Source of the DNA: Calvatia gigantea
Taxonomy: Eukaryota; Basidiomycota; Agaricomycetes; Agaricales; Lycoperdaceae
Reading direction: 5' to 3'
NCBI GenBank assembly: GCA_025093985.1
Contig: JACAAK010000068.1
Span: 1-14,402 of the forward strand
Length of the DNA: 14,402 nt
Shown: one piece after another, positions 1-6,731 of the stretch
How positions within the stretch are numbered: the stretch's first letter is position 1
How the letters are laid out: every line of letters starts with the position of its first letter
Made by a program: the position numbers and the translations under genes
Notes under the pieces: model-generated
Seen by the model: only the letters and a program-made list of their open reading frames with translations
What the model was told of the DNA's origin: nothing
Databases searched by the model: none

Positions 1-2
1 CT

Positions 3-59
3 CAATTCAAAGCTAATTTAGATCAAGCTTTGTATGCGGGGATGTATTGGGGTATGTGA
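3..59 (+). CDS. C-terminal end of upstream gene, probably DUF935/Mu gp29-type portal protein (partial)
   Basis: The window opens inside a reading frame that runs from base 3 to a TGA at 57-59, ending with residues LDQALYAGMYWGM. Mu-like portal proteins (DUF935) commonly finish with a helix of the type 'LxxALFAAxLxGR', and this gene would lie directly upstream of a gpF-type gene as in Mu. The assignment rests on a short stretch and on position only. The neighbouring frame continues VTANNGK to a TAA at 77-79, four bases before the next ATG. The true stop may therefore be 77-79, with one base missing around 49-56. Nothing of the portal core is visible. Confidence 0.4.
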   Translation, partial: QFKANLDQALYAGMYWGM

Positions 60-82
60 CGGCCAATAATGGAAAGTAATCT

Positions 83-1259
83 ATGCAACCAGTCACATTT
101 CTTGAAGCGCTGCATTATGCGCATAGTAAGAAAGTAGTGCTACCTGATGAGTTTTACTCAATGGATCTTAAGACACGGCAGATGGCGACTACGGTTAGCT
201 TTCTGTCGAGTCTTGAACAAGCTGAGTCAGTGATTAAGTCACTTAACAAAACCTTAGCATCGGGGCGGCACCTTTAATGATTTTCAAAAGCTCGTAGCTG
301 AATCGGAAATCATTTTACCCAAGCATTATCTGGACAATGTATTTCGTACCAACATCCAAAGCGCATATGGTCATGGGCGTTGGCAGCAACAGCAACGGAA
401 TAAAGATAAACGTCAGTATCTAATGTATTCGGCTATCAATGACTCACGTGTGCGTCCTGCACATTTAGCATTGAATCGAATTGTACTGCCGATTGATCAT
501 CCCTTTTGGCTAACGCACTATCCTCCATTGGGTTTTCGTTGTCGTTGTACTGTCATTGCGCTTACGGAGAAGCAGGCGATTAAATATGGCATTACACCTG
601 ATGATAAGTTGCCAGAGGTTGCAGAAGCATTGGACTGGAGTTCACATCCTTTGCAATTTGGAGAGTTTGAGGAGTTGGTGGATCAGAAGATTTCTAAGTC
701 ATTACTGGATAAGGAATATCTATTAGAGCAGAAAGAGGCAATTAAAGCCGAATGGACTGCATCCAAAAAGCTCACCAGTCTTTTAGCCCCGATGGATGAT
801 AAATCGAGAGATCTATTCAACACGGTGGCCAATACAGTTATTCCTTTAGATCCATCCATTAGACCAAGTGCAATCAAGACTTTCTTAGATTATGTACAGG
901 GCAATGATACAGCGCTTACAGGTTATTTAAAGCAGCCATCAATTAGCTTGGCGGAGGACGTGCTTAAGCGCTGGGTGAAAGACGATATGGCAAAAATTCA
1001 GGCCGTGGCGAGTAACTCAGCTGCAATCGTGACAGGTGGTGTGACCTTGCAGTATGTAGTGGCTTATGAGGTTGGGCAAACGATTCAATTTAATTCACCA
1101 TTACTGTTGGCTGAGAATGCTTCCGATGTGGTGTTGCAAATTGAAAATGCGAAAGGCCTAGGCATTGATCTAAACGAATTGAATGCTGGTCATGGCGTAT
1201 TAATGCCAATAGGTTTGTCATTTGAAGTGGTTTCGATTGAAACGCTGAAGGCAAGATGA
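83..1259 (+). pseudogene. Mu gpF-type minor head (head morphogenesis) protein with ART-like C-terminal domain, frameshifted
   Basis: Two open pieces, 83-277 (64 aa) and 423-1259 (278 aa). The frame of the second is open back to 270, so together they form one protein of about 391 aa broken by one extra base in the G run at 262-265. The first piece carries the N-terminal helical part seen before MuF domains (ALHYAHSKKVVLPDEF). The second piece has the MuF signature: FRTNIQSAYGHGRW just before 423, then SAINDSRVRPAH and the metal-site-like PPLGFRCRCTV. MuF proteins sit at the portal and take part in head assembly and DNA packaging or ejection. About 180 residues follow the MuF domain, ending in a beta-rich segment (VGQTIQFNS, VVLQIEN-KGLGIDL, VLMPIGLSFEVVSI) that resembles the back half of ADP-ribosyltransferase domains. 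The expected catalytic ExE pair is not visible there. The ATG at 83 follows GGAAAG with good spacing. Confidence 0.8.
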
Positions 1260-1287
1260 TTTACACACTTAAAGCATTGGTGAATTA

Positions 1288-1458
1288 ATGAGTGAAAAAT
1301 GTGAATCGTGTCGACGTGGTTTGAATGGTCGAAATGGAAATGGGTATTCGCCATGCGGCTGCGGAAAGAAAGTGGTTGTGATTGGTAGCCCATCAAAAGT
1401 GAATAATCTTATTCGTGCTATGTGCTGCGTTCTATCACGACCACCAAAGAAACCATGA
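1288..1458 (+). CDS. Small cysteine-rich protein, unknown function
   Basis: An ATG-to-TGA frame of 56 codons fills the space between the gpF-type gene and the terminator at 1475. The product is basic and has six cysteines: C5 and C8 as CESC, C23 and C25 as PCGCG, then a CC pair at 46-47. The first four could make a small zinc-binding knuckle. Mu encodes a small zinc-finger regulator (Com), but spacing and surroundings differ, so I do not equate them. The ribosome site is weak (GGTGA four bases before the ATG). I do not recognise the protein. The alternatives are a non-coding gap or leader; two overlapping minus-strand frames here look less convincing. Confidence 0.4.
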   Translation: MSEKCESCRRGLNGRNGNGYSPCGCGKKVVVIGSPSKVNNLIRAMCCVLSRPPKKP

Positions 1459-1474
1459 ATCAAAATTGACTGAA

Positions 1475-1497
1475 GCCACCTAAAGGGTGGTTTTTTT
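1475..1497 (+). terminator. Intrinsic terminator upstream of the protease gene
   Basis: Stem CCACC (1476-1480) pairs with GGTGG (1486-1490) around the loop TAAAG, extended by a G-T wobble (1475/1491), and is followed by seven T. It ends only 13 bases before the ATG of the next gene, so late transcription must read through it or restart downstream. Confidence 0.75.
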
Positions 1498-1510
1498 ATG
1501 GAGCATGAAA

Positions 1511-2476
1511 ATGCCTGAACTTAATGAAGAACAAGGCAAGTACCTATTCTCACTATCCGCCGTGGACATTGTTCCTCAGGTTGAAGGGGATAAGAAACGA
1601 ACCTTTAAAGGCACAGCTTATGGTGGCGGTCGTGTAGATGGTCACTGGTTTTGGGGGCGAAATGGTGTTGTTTTCGATCTTGAAGGAATTGAGATTCCAA
1701 CCCCAACCCCCTTACTAGAAGAGCACTTCAGCACAAGCCGAGTTGGTGTGGTGAAAGAAGTCGGTATCAATCAAAACATCACTGTGACGGGCGACTTTCT
1801 CCGCAATACGAAAGCACGTGAAGTAGTAGATGACGCAGATGACGGCTATCCGTTTCAAATGTCCATGTTCATTGATCCTGGTTCTGTAGAGGAGGTGGGG
1901 CAAGGGGTGAGCGTTGTCGTAAATGGACAGACATTCACTGGACCAGTCGCGGTATTTCGAAACAACCGTATCCGTGAATTTACGATCTGCTCAACAGGTG
2001 CTGATCGAACAACATCGGTAAATGCATTTTCAGCAAAACCCGGTACAACAATTCAACCTACAGAGGACACAGACGTGACCGAATTAGAAAAGGCGCAAGC
2101 CCGTATTCAAGAGCTTGAGGCTAAAAACTCTGAGCTTGAAACCCAAAACAAGCAGTTTGCTGCGGCAAAGCGTGAAGCAGAAATTACTGCTTTAGGTAAG
2201 GATCTTGGTAAGGAATTTAGTGCGGAAGATATTACTGAAATGAAAGCGCTAGATGACTCTGCATTTGCATTTTCAGCTAAACAACTTCGTCAATTCTCAG
2301 CAGGTAGTCAACCACCAGCTGGTCAACAACAGAAGCAACAAATTCCATCACACTTTCAGCATTTATTCACTCACCAAGCTACAGGTGGTCAGGGGGGACA
2401 GGGGCAAGGTGGTGATCGAGGTTCAGCACTAGATCAGGCTTTCCAAAAATTCGCAGCCTCTCAGGAGCAAAAATAA
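1511..2476 (+). CDS. Prohead protease/scaffold protein (Mu gpI-like organisation)
   Basis: Serine-type capsid maturation protease fused to a scaffold, about 321 aa. Residues 30-175 form the protease. LLEEHFSTSRVG contains the candidate catalytic His at 72, and PFQMSMF contains the candidate Ser at 118, matching the His...Ser layout of phage prohead proteases. From about residue 190 the protein becomes a heptad-rich coiled coil (TELEKAQARIQELEAKNSEL). A Gln/Gly-rich tail with QGGQGQGG and a helical end follow, as expected for a scaffold that is cleaved and expelled. I chose ATG 1511 because GGAG at 1500-1503 lies seven bases upstream; the frame is open from GTG 1487, inside the terminator, and ATG 1505 is also possible. 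The TAA overlaps the next ATG by one base. Confidence 0.8.
   Translation: MPELNEEQGKYLFSLSAVDIVPQVEGDKKRTFKGTAYGGGRVDGHWFWGRNGVVFDLEGIEIPTPTPLLEEHFSTSRVGVVKEVGINQNITVTGDFLRNTKAREVVDDADDGYPFQMSMFIDPGSVEEVGQGVSVVVNGQTFTGPVAVFRNNRIREFTICSTGADRTTSVNAFSAKPGTTIQPTEDTDVTELEKAQARIQELEAKNSELETQNKQFAAAKREAEITALGKDLGKEFSAEDITEMKALDDSAFAFSAKQLRQFSAGSQPPAGQQQKQQIPSHFQHLFTHQATGGQGGQGQGGDRGSALDQAFQKFAASQEQK
2075..2476 (+). CDS. Candidate internal start for separate scaffold protein
   Basis: Inside the protease gene and in the same frame, AGAGGA at 2062-2067 is followed seven bases later by GTG at 2075. Initiation there would give a 133-aa protein beginning just at the coiled coil, with no protease part. 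Lambda (C/Nu3) and Mu (I/Z) make their scaffolds by the same nested in-frame arrangement. The ribosome site and domain boundary are visible; use of the start is inference. Confidence 0.45.
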   Translation: MTELEKAQARIQELEAKNSELETQNKQFAAAKREAEITALGKDLGKEFSAEDITEMKALDDSAFAFSAKQLRQFSAGSQPPAGQQQKQQIPSHFQHLFTHQATGGQGGQGQGGDRGSALDQAFQKFAASQEQK

Positions 2477-2859
2477 TGGGAACAATTACTCAAACAATTA
2501 CTACCAATCAGTTAGTGGTTGGTGATGGTATTCGCACAGAAAATGCAAAAGTAAAAACGGCCACAGCATATAAGCGCGGTGATCTGCTGAAGATTGGTAC
2601 AAATAACTTAGCGGATCATCCTACAGTCACTGAAGGCACGGTAGGTGATTGGAATGCGATTGCAAATACAGATATGACTGTAGAGCAAGCAACCTACCAT
2701 GCAGCCAATGGACTGGAAATGCCAATCTATGTGCAAGGTGCATTTGATATTGCTGTGGTGACTGTAAACGGCACCCCATTAACAGTTGGTCAGTACGATG
2801 CTGTGCGTGCACAGGCACTGGTTAACAAAATCGAACTTCGTAAAGTAGCAGGGAATTAA
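2476..2859 (+). CDS. Head decoration protein, lambda gpD-like
   Basis: A 127-aa protein with the gpD layout: an N-terminal arm rich in Thr/Gln, then YKRGDLLKIG (the strand often seen as 'RGTVLG'), and a C-terminal ending VRAQALVNKIELRKV typical of capsid-stabilising decoration proteins. Such proteins bind as trimers on the expanded capsid after maturation. It sits between protease/scaffold and major capsid protein, exactly as lambda D lies between C/Nu3 and E. Its ATG overlaps the preceding TAA by one base (TAATG) and is preceded by AGGAG at 2463-2467, suggesting translational coupling. The length is normal for the family and the frame is intact. Confidence 0.8.
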   Translation: MGTITQTITTNQLVVGDGIRTENAKVKTATAYKRGDLLKIGTNNLADHPTVTEGTVGDWNAIANTDMTVEQATYHAANGLEMPIYVQGAFDIAVVTVNGTPLTVGQYDAVRAQALVNKIELRKVAGN

Positions 2860-2862
2860 TTC

Positions 2863-3938
2863 ATGAGTCAGACATTTACTTTTCAAAATGCACCTGTGGA
2901 ATTGTTGATGTACCACAGTTGGTGCTTCTTACTGATACGACCCAGAAAGTTGATACATGGCTAATGGATCGCTTCTTCCCACAACGTGTTTCGTACACCA
3001 AACAAGAAGTGCCTGTTGGTGAATTAAATACAGCTACTCCATTAGCACCATTTGTAACCCCAACAGCTGCTGGTCGACAGATTAAAGTTGGGGAATCAGG
3101 CAAAGTGAACTTCGTTAAGCCTGCATACCTAAAGCCAATGATGACGGTAATGCCGAGTGAAGTGCAAAACACTGCCTTGATTAGTCAATTGCGAAAATTC
3201 GGTGTCATTGCAACTGGTTCAAATCGTTTAAGTGACGCTGATCTTCTTTTGATTGACCAAGCACAAAAGGCTGTGTATCTGCGTCAGTCTATTGAAAACC
3301 GTAAATTGTTGATTGCGCGTGATGTTTTGCTTTATGGCAAGACGACTTTCGCCTCTGCAGACTTTCCGATGTATGAAGTAGATTACGAGCGCAACGCTGC
3401 TTGTAATTTCGCTCCATTAATTAAATGGGGACAAGTAGGTGCTACACCAGTCAAAGATATTCAATCTATGATTGATTTGTCTGTGGAGCATTCAGGCACA
3501 TCGCCAAGTATGGCTCTGACGACATCGAAGGTGTACAACACCTTGATTAAAGACTCAGAGTTTAAAGAAAAGTTTATTGCTCCATATGCTGGTATTAACG
3601 TACCACTCACACCAACATTTGATCAGATTGATAAACCCCAGTTCCGTGGCACTGTTGATAATATTGAATTCTGGACTTATGACGTTAAACACAGCATTGG
3701 TGGTGGCCAATCAGAGCGATTCATTCCTGAAGATTTCTTTGGCTTAATCTCAGATGCAAATGGTTGGATTGCACATTGTGCATTGCAAAACGTAGAGGCG
3801 TTTGGCCAAGCTTTAGAATTTTACCTAAGCCAATGGCAGGAAAAGAACCCATCTAGTATTCAAATGCTAGCCGAATCATCACCACTTGCAGTTCCAAATA
3901 ACAAGAACGGTCTTGTTGGTGGTCGTGGGTTTGTATAA
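2863..3938 (+). pseudogene. Major capsid protein, lambda gpE-like, frameshifted near its start
   Basis: The gene starts at ATG 2863 (MSQTFTFQNAPVE...) just after the decoration gene. One base is missing in the short A run near 2899-2902, and the rest is read in the frame open from 2901 to 3938 (VDVPQLVLLTD..., about 346 aa). Corrected length is about 358 aa, close to the lambda E family (PF03864). Family features include DRFFPQRVSY near the N-terminus, GKVNFVKPAYLKP, the long basic helix RQSIENRKLLIARDVLLYGK, and the C-terminal FWTYDVKHSIGGG...FIPEDFFG region. It builds the icosahedral shell. A ribosome could only make most of it from TTG 2919 in the sequence as given, which argues that the break is not biological. 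Confidence 0.85.
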
Positions 3939-3948
3939 GGAAAACAAC

Positions 3949-4306
3949 ATGCCAAAGTACATTGCAAAAACAGTCTCTCGGTCATTACCGACCAGGGCAA
4001 GAAGTCAAAGGGCTTGAAGATAAACAACTTCAGGCCCTTTTAGCATCTGGAGCTATTGAAGAAGAAAAAGCTCCAGAACAACCTAAGGCCGATGGCACTG
4101 CTGCCCAGCTTGCAAGCCTTACTGCAGAAGTGGCGGAGCTGAAAGCAAATGAGGCAATCCTTATTGAGGGTAAGGATAAAGCCGATGCAGAAGTGGCAGA
4201 ACTTCAAAAGAAAGTTGAAGGCTTGGAAAAATCACTAGCCTCATCTGAAGCCGCCTTAAAGAAAGCCACCACCGAAGCCAAGAAAGCACCACCAGCTGAT
4301 AAATAA
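3949..4306 (+). pseudogene. Small head protein in the lambda FI position, coiled-coil C-terminus, frameshifted
   Basis: ATG 3949 follows AAGGAAAA with good spacing and gives MPKYIAK. An extra A in the run 3965-3969 throws the frame, and the remainder is open from 3962 to 4306. Corrected length is about 118 aa. Residues 1-40 form a compact domain (GHYRPGQEVKGL, ending LLASGAIEE). The rest is a long charged coiled coil (LTAEVAELKANE..., AELQKKVEGLEKSL) ending in a Lys/Pro tail. The position right after the capsid gene is that of lambda FI, a helper of packaging, but sequence alone does not show that function. The N-terminal domain recurs in the small gene at 5742-5928. Confidence is good that it is a gene and low on its role. 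Confidence 0.65.
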
Positions 4307-4313
4307 GGTGCCT

Positions 4314-4754
4314 ATGTACGCGACTCGAAATGACTTAGAGGCGCGTTTTGGTGAAGGTGAGCTTCAACAATTAGAATCAATGCAAACTGTAGGTAATTCG
4401 ATTGAAGAAGCGTTACAGGATGCATCCGAGGAAATCGATAGCTATATCGCTGTTCGATATGTCCTGCCTTTGCCAAATACGCCCAGTACGTTGAAACGGA
4501 TTGCGTGCAACATTGCACGCTACCGGCTTTATTTTCAGCAGCCGATTGAAGAAGTTGAAAACCGTTATAAGGCGGAAATTGACTTCTTGAAACGGGTTGC
4601 TGATGGTAAAGCGACATTGAATATCCTAAACCCTCAAAATGAAGTCACAGAAGAGAAGCCAGCAAGAACGCCAGCCACAATGCCAATCGGTACTACATAT
4701 CGTGGCGGTGTTTTTGGTGACGATATCTTAAATATGATGCCTAGCATCAAGTGA
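4314..4754 (+). CDS. DUF1320/Mu gp36-like head-tail connector protein
   Basis: A 146-aa protein beginning MYATRNDLEARFGEGEL, the characteristic opening of DUF1320 proteins ('Y.T..DL..RFGE.EL..L'), followed by IEEALQDASEEIDSYIAVRYVLPLP and a helix with NIARYRLYF. These proteins are helical adaptors, related to gp6/FII-type connectors, that join portal and tail. I prefer ATG 4314, six bases after AAGG, over the in-frame GTG 4308. The C-terminal 40 residues, rich in Thr, Pro and Gly, are less conserved in the family. It lies in the Mu gp36 position, followed by the gpG-type gene. Intact. Confidence 0.8.
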   Translation: MYATRNDLEARFGEGELQQLESMQTVGNSIEEALQDASEEIDSYIAVRYVLPLPNTPSTLKRIACNIARYRLYFQQPIEEVENRYKAEIDFLKRVADGKATLNILNPQNEVTEEKPARTPATMPIGTTYRGGVFGDDILNMMPSIK

Positions 4755-4761
4755 GGCTGAT

Positions 4762-5309
4762 ATGTCAGGCGTAGCAATTACAATTGAAGCGGATGGTGAA
4801 TCTGCTGTGATGCAGGCTTTGGCGCATTTATCTGATTTTGATCAAAACAAGTCAGTATTATTCGACTCAATTGGTCAGGCGGTGGTGGAGAATATCCGCA
4901 ATCGCTGGGCAGATGGTGTGGGTCTGGAGGGTAAATGGCGTTTATCTAGGCGTGCAATAATCAAGGGTGATGTCACCTTGGTTAACTCATCTCGCCTCAA
5001 AGACTCCATGACTCATAACGTTCTGCCCAATGGCTTAGAAGTAGGTACTCATGTTAAATATGGCGCTATTCATCACTTGGTGGCGAAATTAAGTATGAAG
5101 CACGTATGCGTCGCACTTACTTTCGGCAGGATCTGCGCACAGGCTTGGTGGGTAATAAATTTGTGCGTAAGGCTCGATCTAACTTCATGCAGGAAACTCA
5201 AGGGAAAGCGTACAAAGTGAACATGCCTCGTCGTCCATTCTTGGGATTGACTGAAACAGATGAGCGGGAAGTATTGGATTTAATTGTGGAGCATTTGACA
5301 GATGAGTAA
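4762..5309 (+). pseudogene. Phage virion morphogenesis (Mu gpG/P2 gpS-type tail completion) protein, frameshifted
   Basis: The first part, in the frame 4762-5220, is good to about residue 105 (IGQAVVENIRNRWADGVGLEGKW, then SRLKDSMTHNV and VGTHVKYGAIHH). One T is missing at about 5076-5078. The proper continuation lies in the frame that ends at 5309 (GEIKYEARMRRTYF..., then MPRRPFLGLTETDEREVLDLI). Corrected length is about 182 aa. The pattern 'I...F..e..P.G..W', 'L..S.t', 'vGt...YA.ihq.G', 'PaRpFLGls..d' is that of PF05069 virion morphogenesis proteins, which act in tail completion or head-tail joining. Residues after about 106 in the first frame are out-of-frame noise. The end overlaps the next start by eight bases. 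Confidence 0.8.
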
Positions 5310-5928
5310 TGAAGATAACTTCTTTGCTGTACGTGGTGAGATAGCTGAAAAGCTAACTGAAATTGCAGATTTTAAAAAGATTTACACACCAGCCAACTCT
5401 GCAAAAATTACGGAACTTTCTCAGGTTACGCCAAACGCCCAAATCTATTACCGCCGCATTCGCAAATCTGATGAAGCTGTGCGATCGTCAGTAAACATGC
5501 TCACTCAACAGTGGGAAGTCACGATTTGCGAACGTCATGCAGCATCACAACTCAGTGATGGATCTGCGGTGCTAGATCGAGTGGGTTTGCTGACGATTAA
5601 AGTTTTAAAACTTTTATCGGGTTGGCAACCTGCATCCAGTAAGCGTCCTTTAGAGATGGTGGCGGTAGAAGAGGACTATTCACCAACGTGTGTGTACATC
5701 ACATTGGTGTTTGAATCAAAAATGTTTGTTAGGAATTATTCATGCAAAAACAATACAAAGCCCGGCAATCTGTCGGGCGTTTTTCGTTCTGGGGATATCG
5801 TCGGTGGTTTAAACGATGCTCAGGTTCAAGATTTATTACAGCGCGGTGTAATTGAGTTGGCTGAGCCTGCCTCAAAACAGAAGCCTGTACTAGCCAAAAA
5901 AGAAGAGGTGAAAACCGATGGCGAATAA
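5302..5928 (+). CDS. Mu gp37-like tail protein; ORF appears merged with the following small gene
   Basis: As written, one frame of 208 codons. Residues 1 to about 140 look like a gp37-type protein: N-terminal helix (GEIAEKLTEI), AQIYYRRIR, SVNMLTQQWEVTICER, a helix ending LSGWQP, and a final strand TCVYITLVFES. This is the alpha/beta layout of tail terminator or completion proteins between head and tail genes. From about residue 141 the product no longer fits. An independent ATG with AGGA stands at 5742, and the last 48 codons belong to that other gene, reached because of an extra T at 5780-5784. The gp37 part probably ended near 5732 (a TAG at 5730-5732 lies one frame away) or overlapped and ended near 5811. 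The start ATG 5302 overlaps the previous stop; GGAG lies at 5288-5291. Confidence 0.65.
   Translation: MSNEDNFFAVRGEIAEKLTEIADFKKIYTPANSAKITELSQVTPNAQIYYRRIRKSDEAVRSSVNMLTQQWEVTICERHAASQLSDGSAVLDRVGLLTIKVLKLLSGWQPASSKRPLEMVAVEEDYSPTCVYITLVFESKMFVRNYSCKNNTKPGNLSGVFRSGDIVGGLNDAQVQDLLQRGVIELAEPASKQKPVLAKKEEVKTDGE
5742..5928 (+). pseudogene. Small protein paralogous to the FI-position gene, frameshifted
   Basis: ATG 5742 is preceded by AGGA at 5731-5734. It reads MQKQYKARQSVGRF, then an extra T in the run 5780-5784 breaks the frame; continuing in the other frame gives SGDIVGGLNDAQVQDLL and a Lys-rich tail ending at 5928. Corrected length is about 61 aa. I count 16 identical residues in 31 positions with the N-terminal domain of the 3949-4306 product (shared QS.G..R.G..V.GL.D.Q.Q.LL..G.IE), which supports both frame corrections. 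Function unknown. A terminator-like hairpin lies within codons 7-13. The end overlaps the tail tube start by 11 bases, with GAGG in its last codons serving the next gene. Confidence 0.55.
5760..5784 (+). terminator. Terminator-like hairpin inside the small gene
   Basis: GCCCGGC (5760-5766) can pair with GTCGGGC (5772-5778), with one G-T pair, around loop AATCT. G and then five T follow. It lies 15 bases into the coding sequence that starts at 5742. It could end transcription or act on the T run where the frame breaks; function is unproven. Confidence 0.45.
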
Positions 5929-6661
5929 ACCAGATTTAATCTCACTCCAAGGTGAGTTGTTTTTAGCAAAAATGATTAATGGCCAGCCTGCTGCACTATT
6001 ATCGATTGGCAACACGCCAGAGCTACAGCTTCAGATTACTTCTGAATCAACAGATCACTATGAATCTAAAACAGGTCTGCGTGCAAAGGATGCAGTACTG
6101 CGTAAGCAAACCGGTGTATCGGTTAGCGGAACTTTGGAAGAGGTCACCAAAGAAAACCTAGCTATGGTACTCAGTGGTAAAACACTAGAAATCCCAGAAG
6201 CAACAATTCCTGAAACAACATTAGGTGCAGTTAAAGCTGGTGAAATGATTGATCTAGGGACCCGCAACTTATCCGATGTTGCATTTAAGGGGCCAGCAGA
6301 TGCGGCAATTACTGCAGATAAATATACTTTAGATGCCGTGTTTGGAACGGTCATCTTTAATGAACCCATTACTGATGTGAAATGGTCAGGTAAATCTGGA
6401 GCTATTACACGCACAACCATCGCTACCAATCTAGGCGAGGAATATCGCTTCTTCTTCAAGGGGGTCGATACATACCAGGGCGATAAAGTTGCAGTGACAC
6501 TATGGCGCCTAGAATTATCTCCTGAAACGGAATTTGACCTAATTCATGAAGACTTTGCGAGTTATAGCTTTGAAGGTGAGTGTCTAGCAGATATCTCTAA
6601 GGCGAACGATGCTGAATTAAGTATCTTTGGTCATATTGAGCGCTTCTCAGTAGCAGCATAA
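5918..6661 (+). CDS. Major tail tube protein (lambda gpV-type siphovirus tube)
   Basis: A 247-aa, beta-rich intact protein. The opening LISLQGELFLAKMINGQP and the segments DHYESKTGLRAKDAVL, VSVSGTLEEVTKENLAMVLSG and YRFFFKGVDTYQGDKVAVTLWRLELSP are typical of siphophage tube proteins, in which 'G.......l.....e.l...l' is followed by a C-terminal strand carrying substrate-like loops. It polymerises into rings stacked on the tape measure protein to form the non-contractile tail. No sheath gene precedes it, so the tail is siphovirus-like although the head genes are partly Mu-like. ATG 5918 lies in the end of the previous gene, with GAGG upstream. A strong terminator follows. An Ig-like extension is not evident. 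Confidence 0.75.
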   Translation: MANKPDLISLQGELFLAKMINGQPAALLSIGNTPELQLQITSESTDHYESKTGLRAKDAVLRKQTGVSVSGTLEEVTKENLAMVLSGKTLEIPEATIPETTLGAVKAGEMIDLGTRNLSDVAFKGPADAAITADKYTLDAVFGTVIFNEPITDVKWSGKSGAITRTTIATNLGEEYRFFFKGVDTYQGDKVAVTLWRLELSPETEFDLIHEDFASYSFEGECLADISKANDAELSIFGHIERFSVAA

Positions 6662-6669
6662 ACCCATTA

Positions 6670-6711
6670 GGCACAAAGAACCTTAGACGCATTAGCGTCT
6701 TTTTTTGTGCC
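6670..6711 (+). terminator. Strong two-part intrinsic terminator after the tail tube gene
   Basis: Inner stem AGACGC (6685-6690) and GCGTCT (6695-6700) around ATTA, followed by T6. An outer stem GGCACAAA (6670-6677) pairs with TTTGTGCC (6704-6711). The A/T tracts flanking the stem could allow action in both directions. Termination after the tube gene is common, because tube protein is needed in excess over the downstream tail proteins. Confidence 0.85.
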
Positions 6712-6731
6712 TATTCTTTTGAGATTCCATC

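Noticed and set aside
1190..1463. Two overlapping minus-strand frames in the gap after the gpF-type gene
   Set aside because: They overlap each other and the end of gpF, have low-complexity His/Phe content and no start signals; the + strand Cys-rich frame is a better, though still weak, candidate.
2863..2964. Programmed frameshift at the start of the capsid gene
   Set aside because: A break this close to the start of an abundant protein, with no slippery heptamer or downstream structure and many similar breaks elsewhere, is better explained by a sequencing indel.
6058..6459. 133-codon minus-strand frame
   Set aside because: It is antisense to the tail tube gene, which is well supported on the + strand; no independent start signals.
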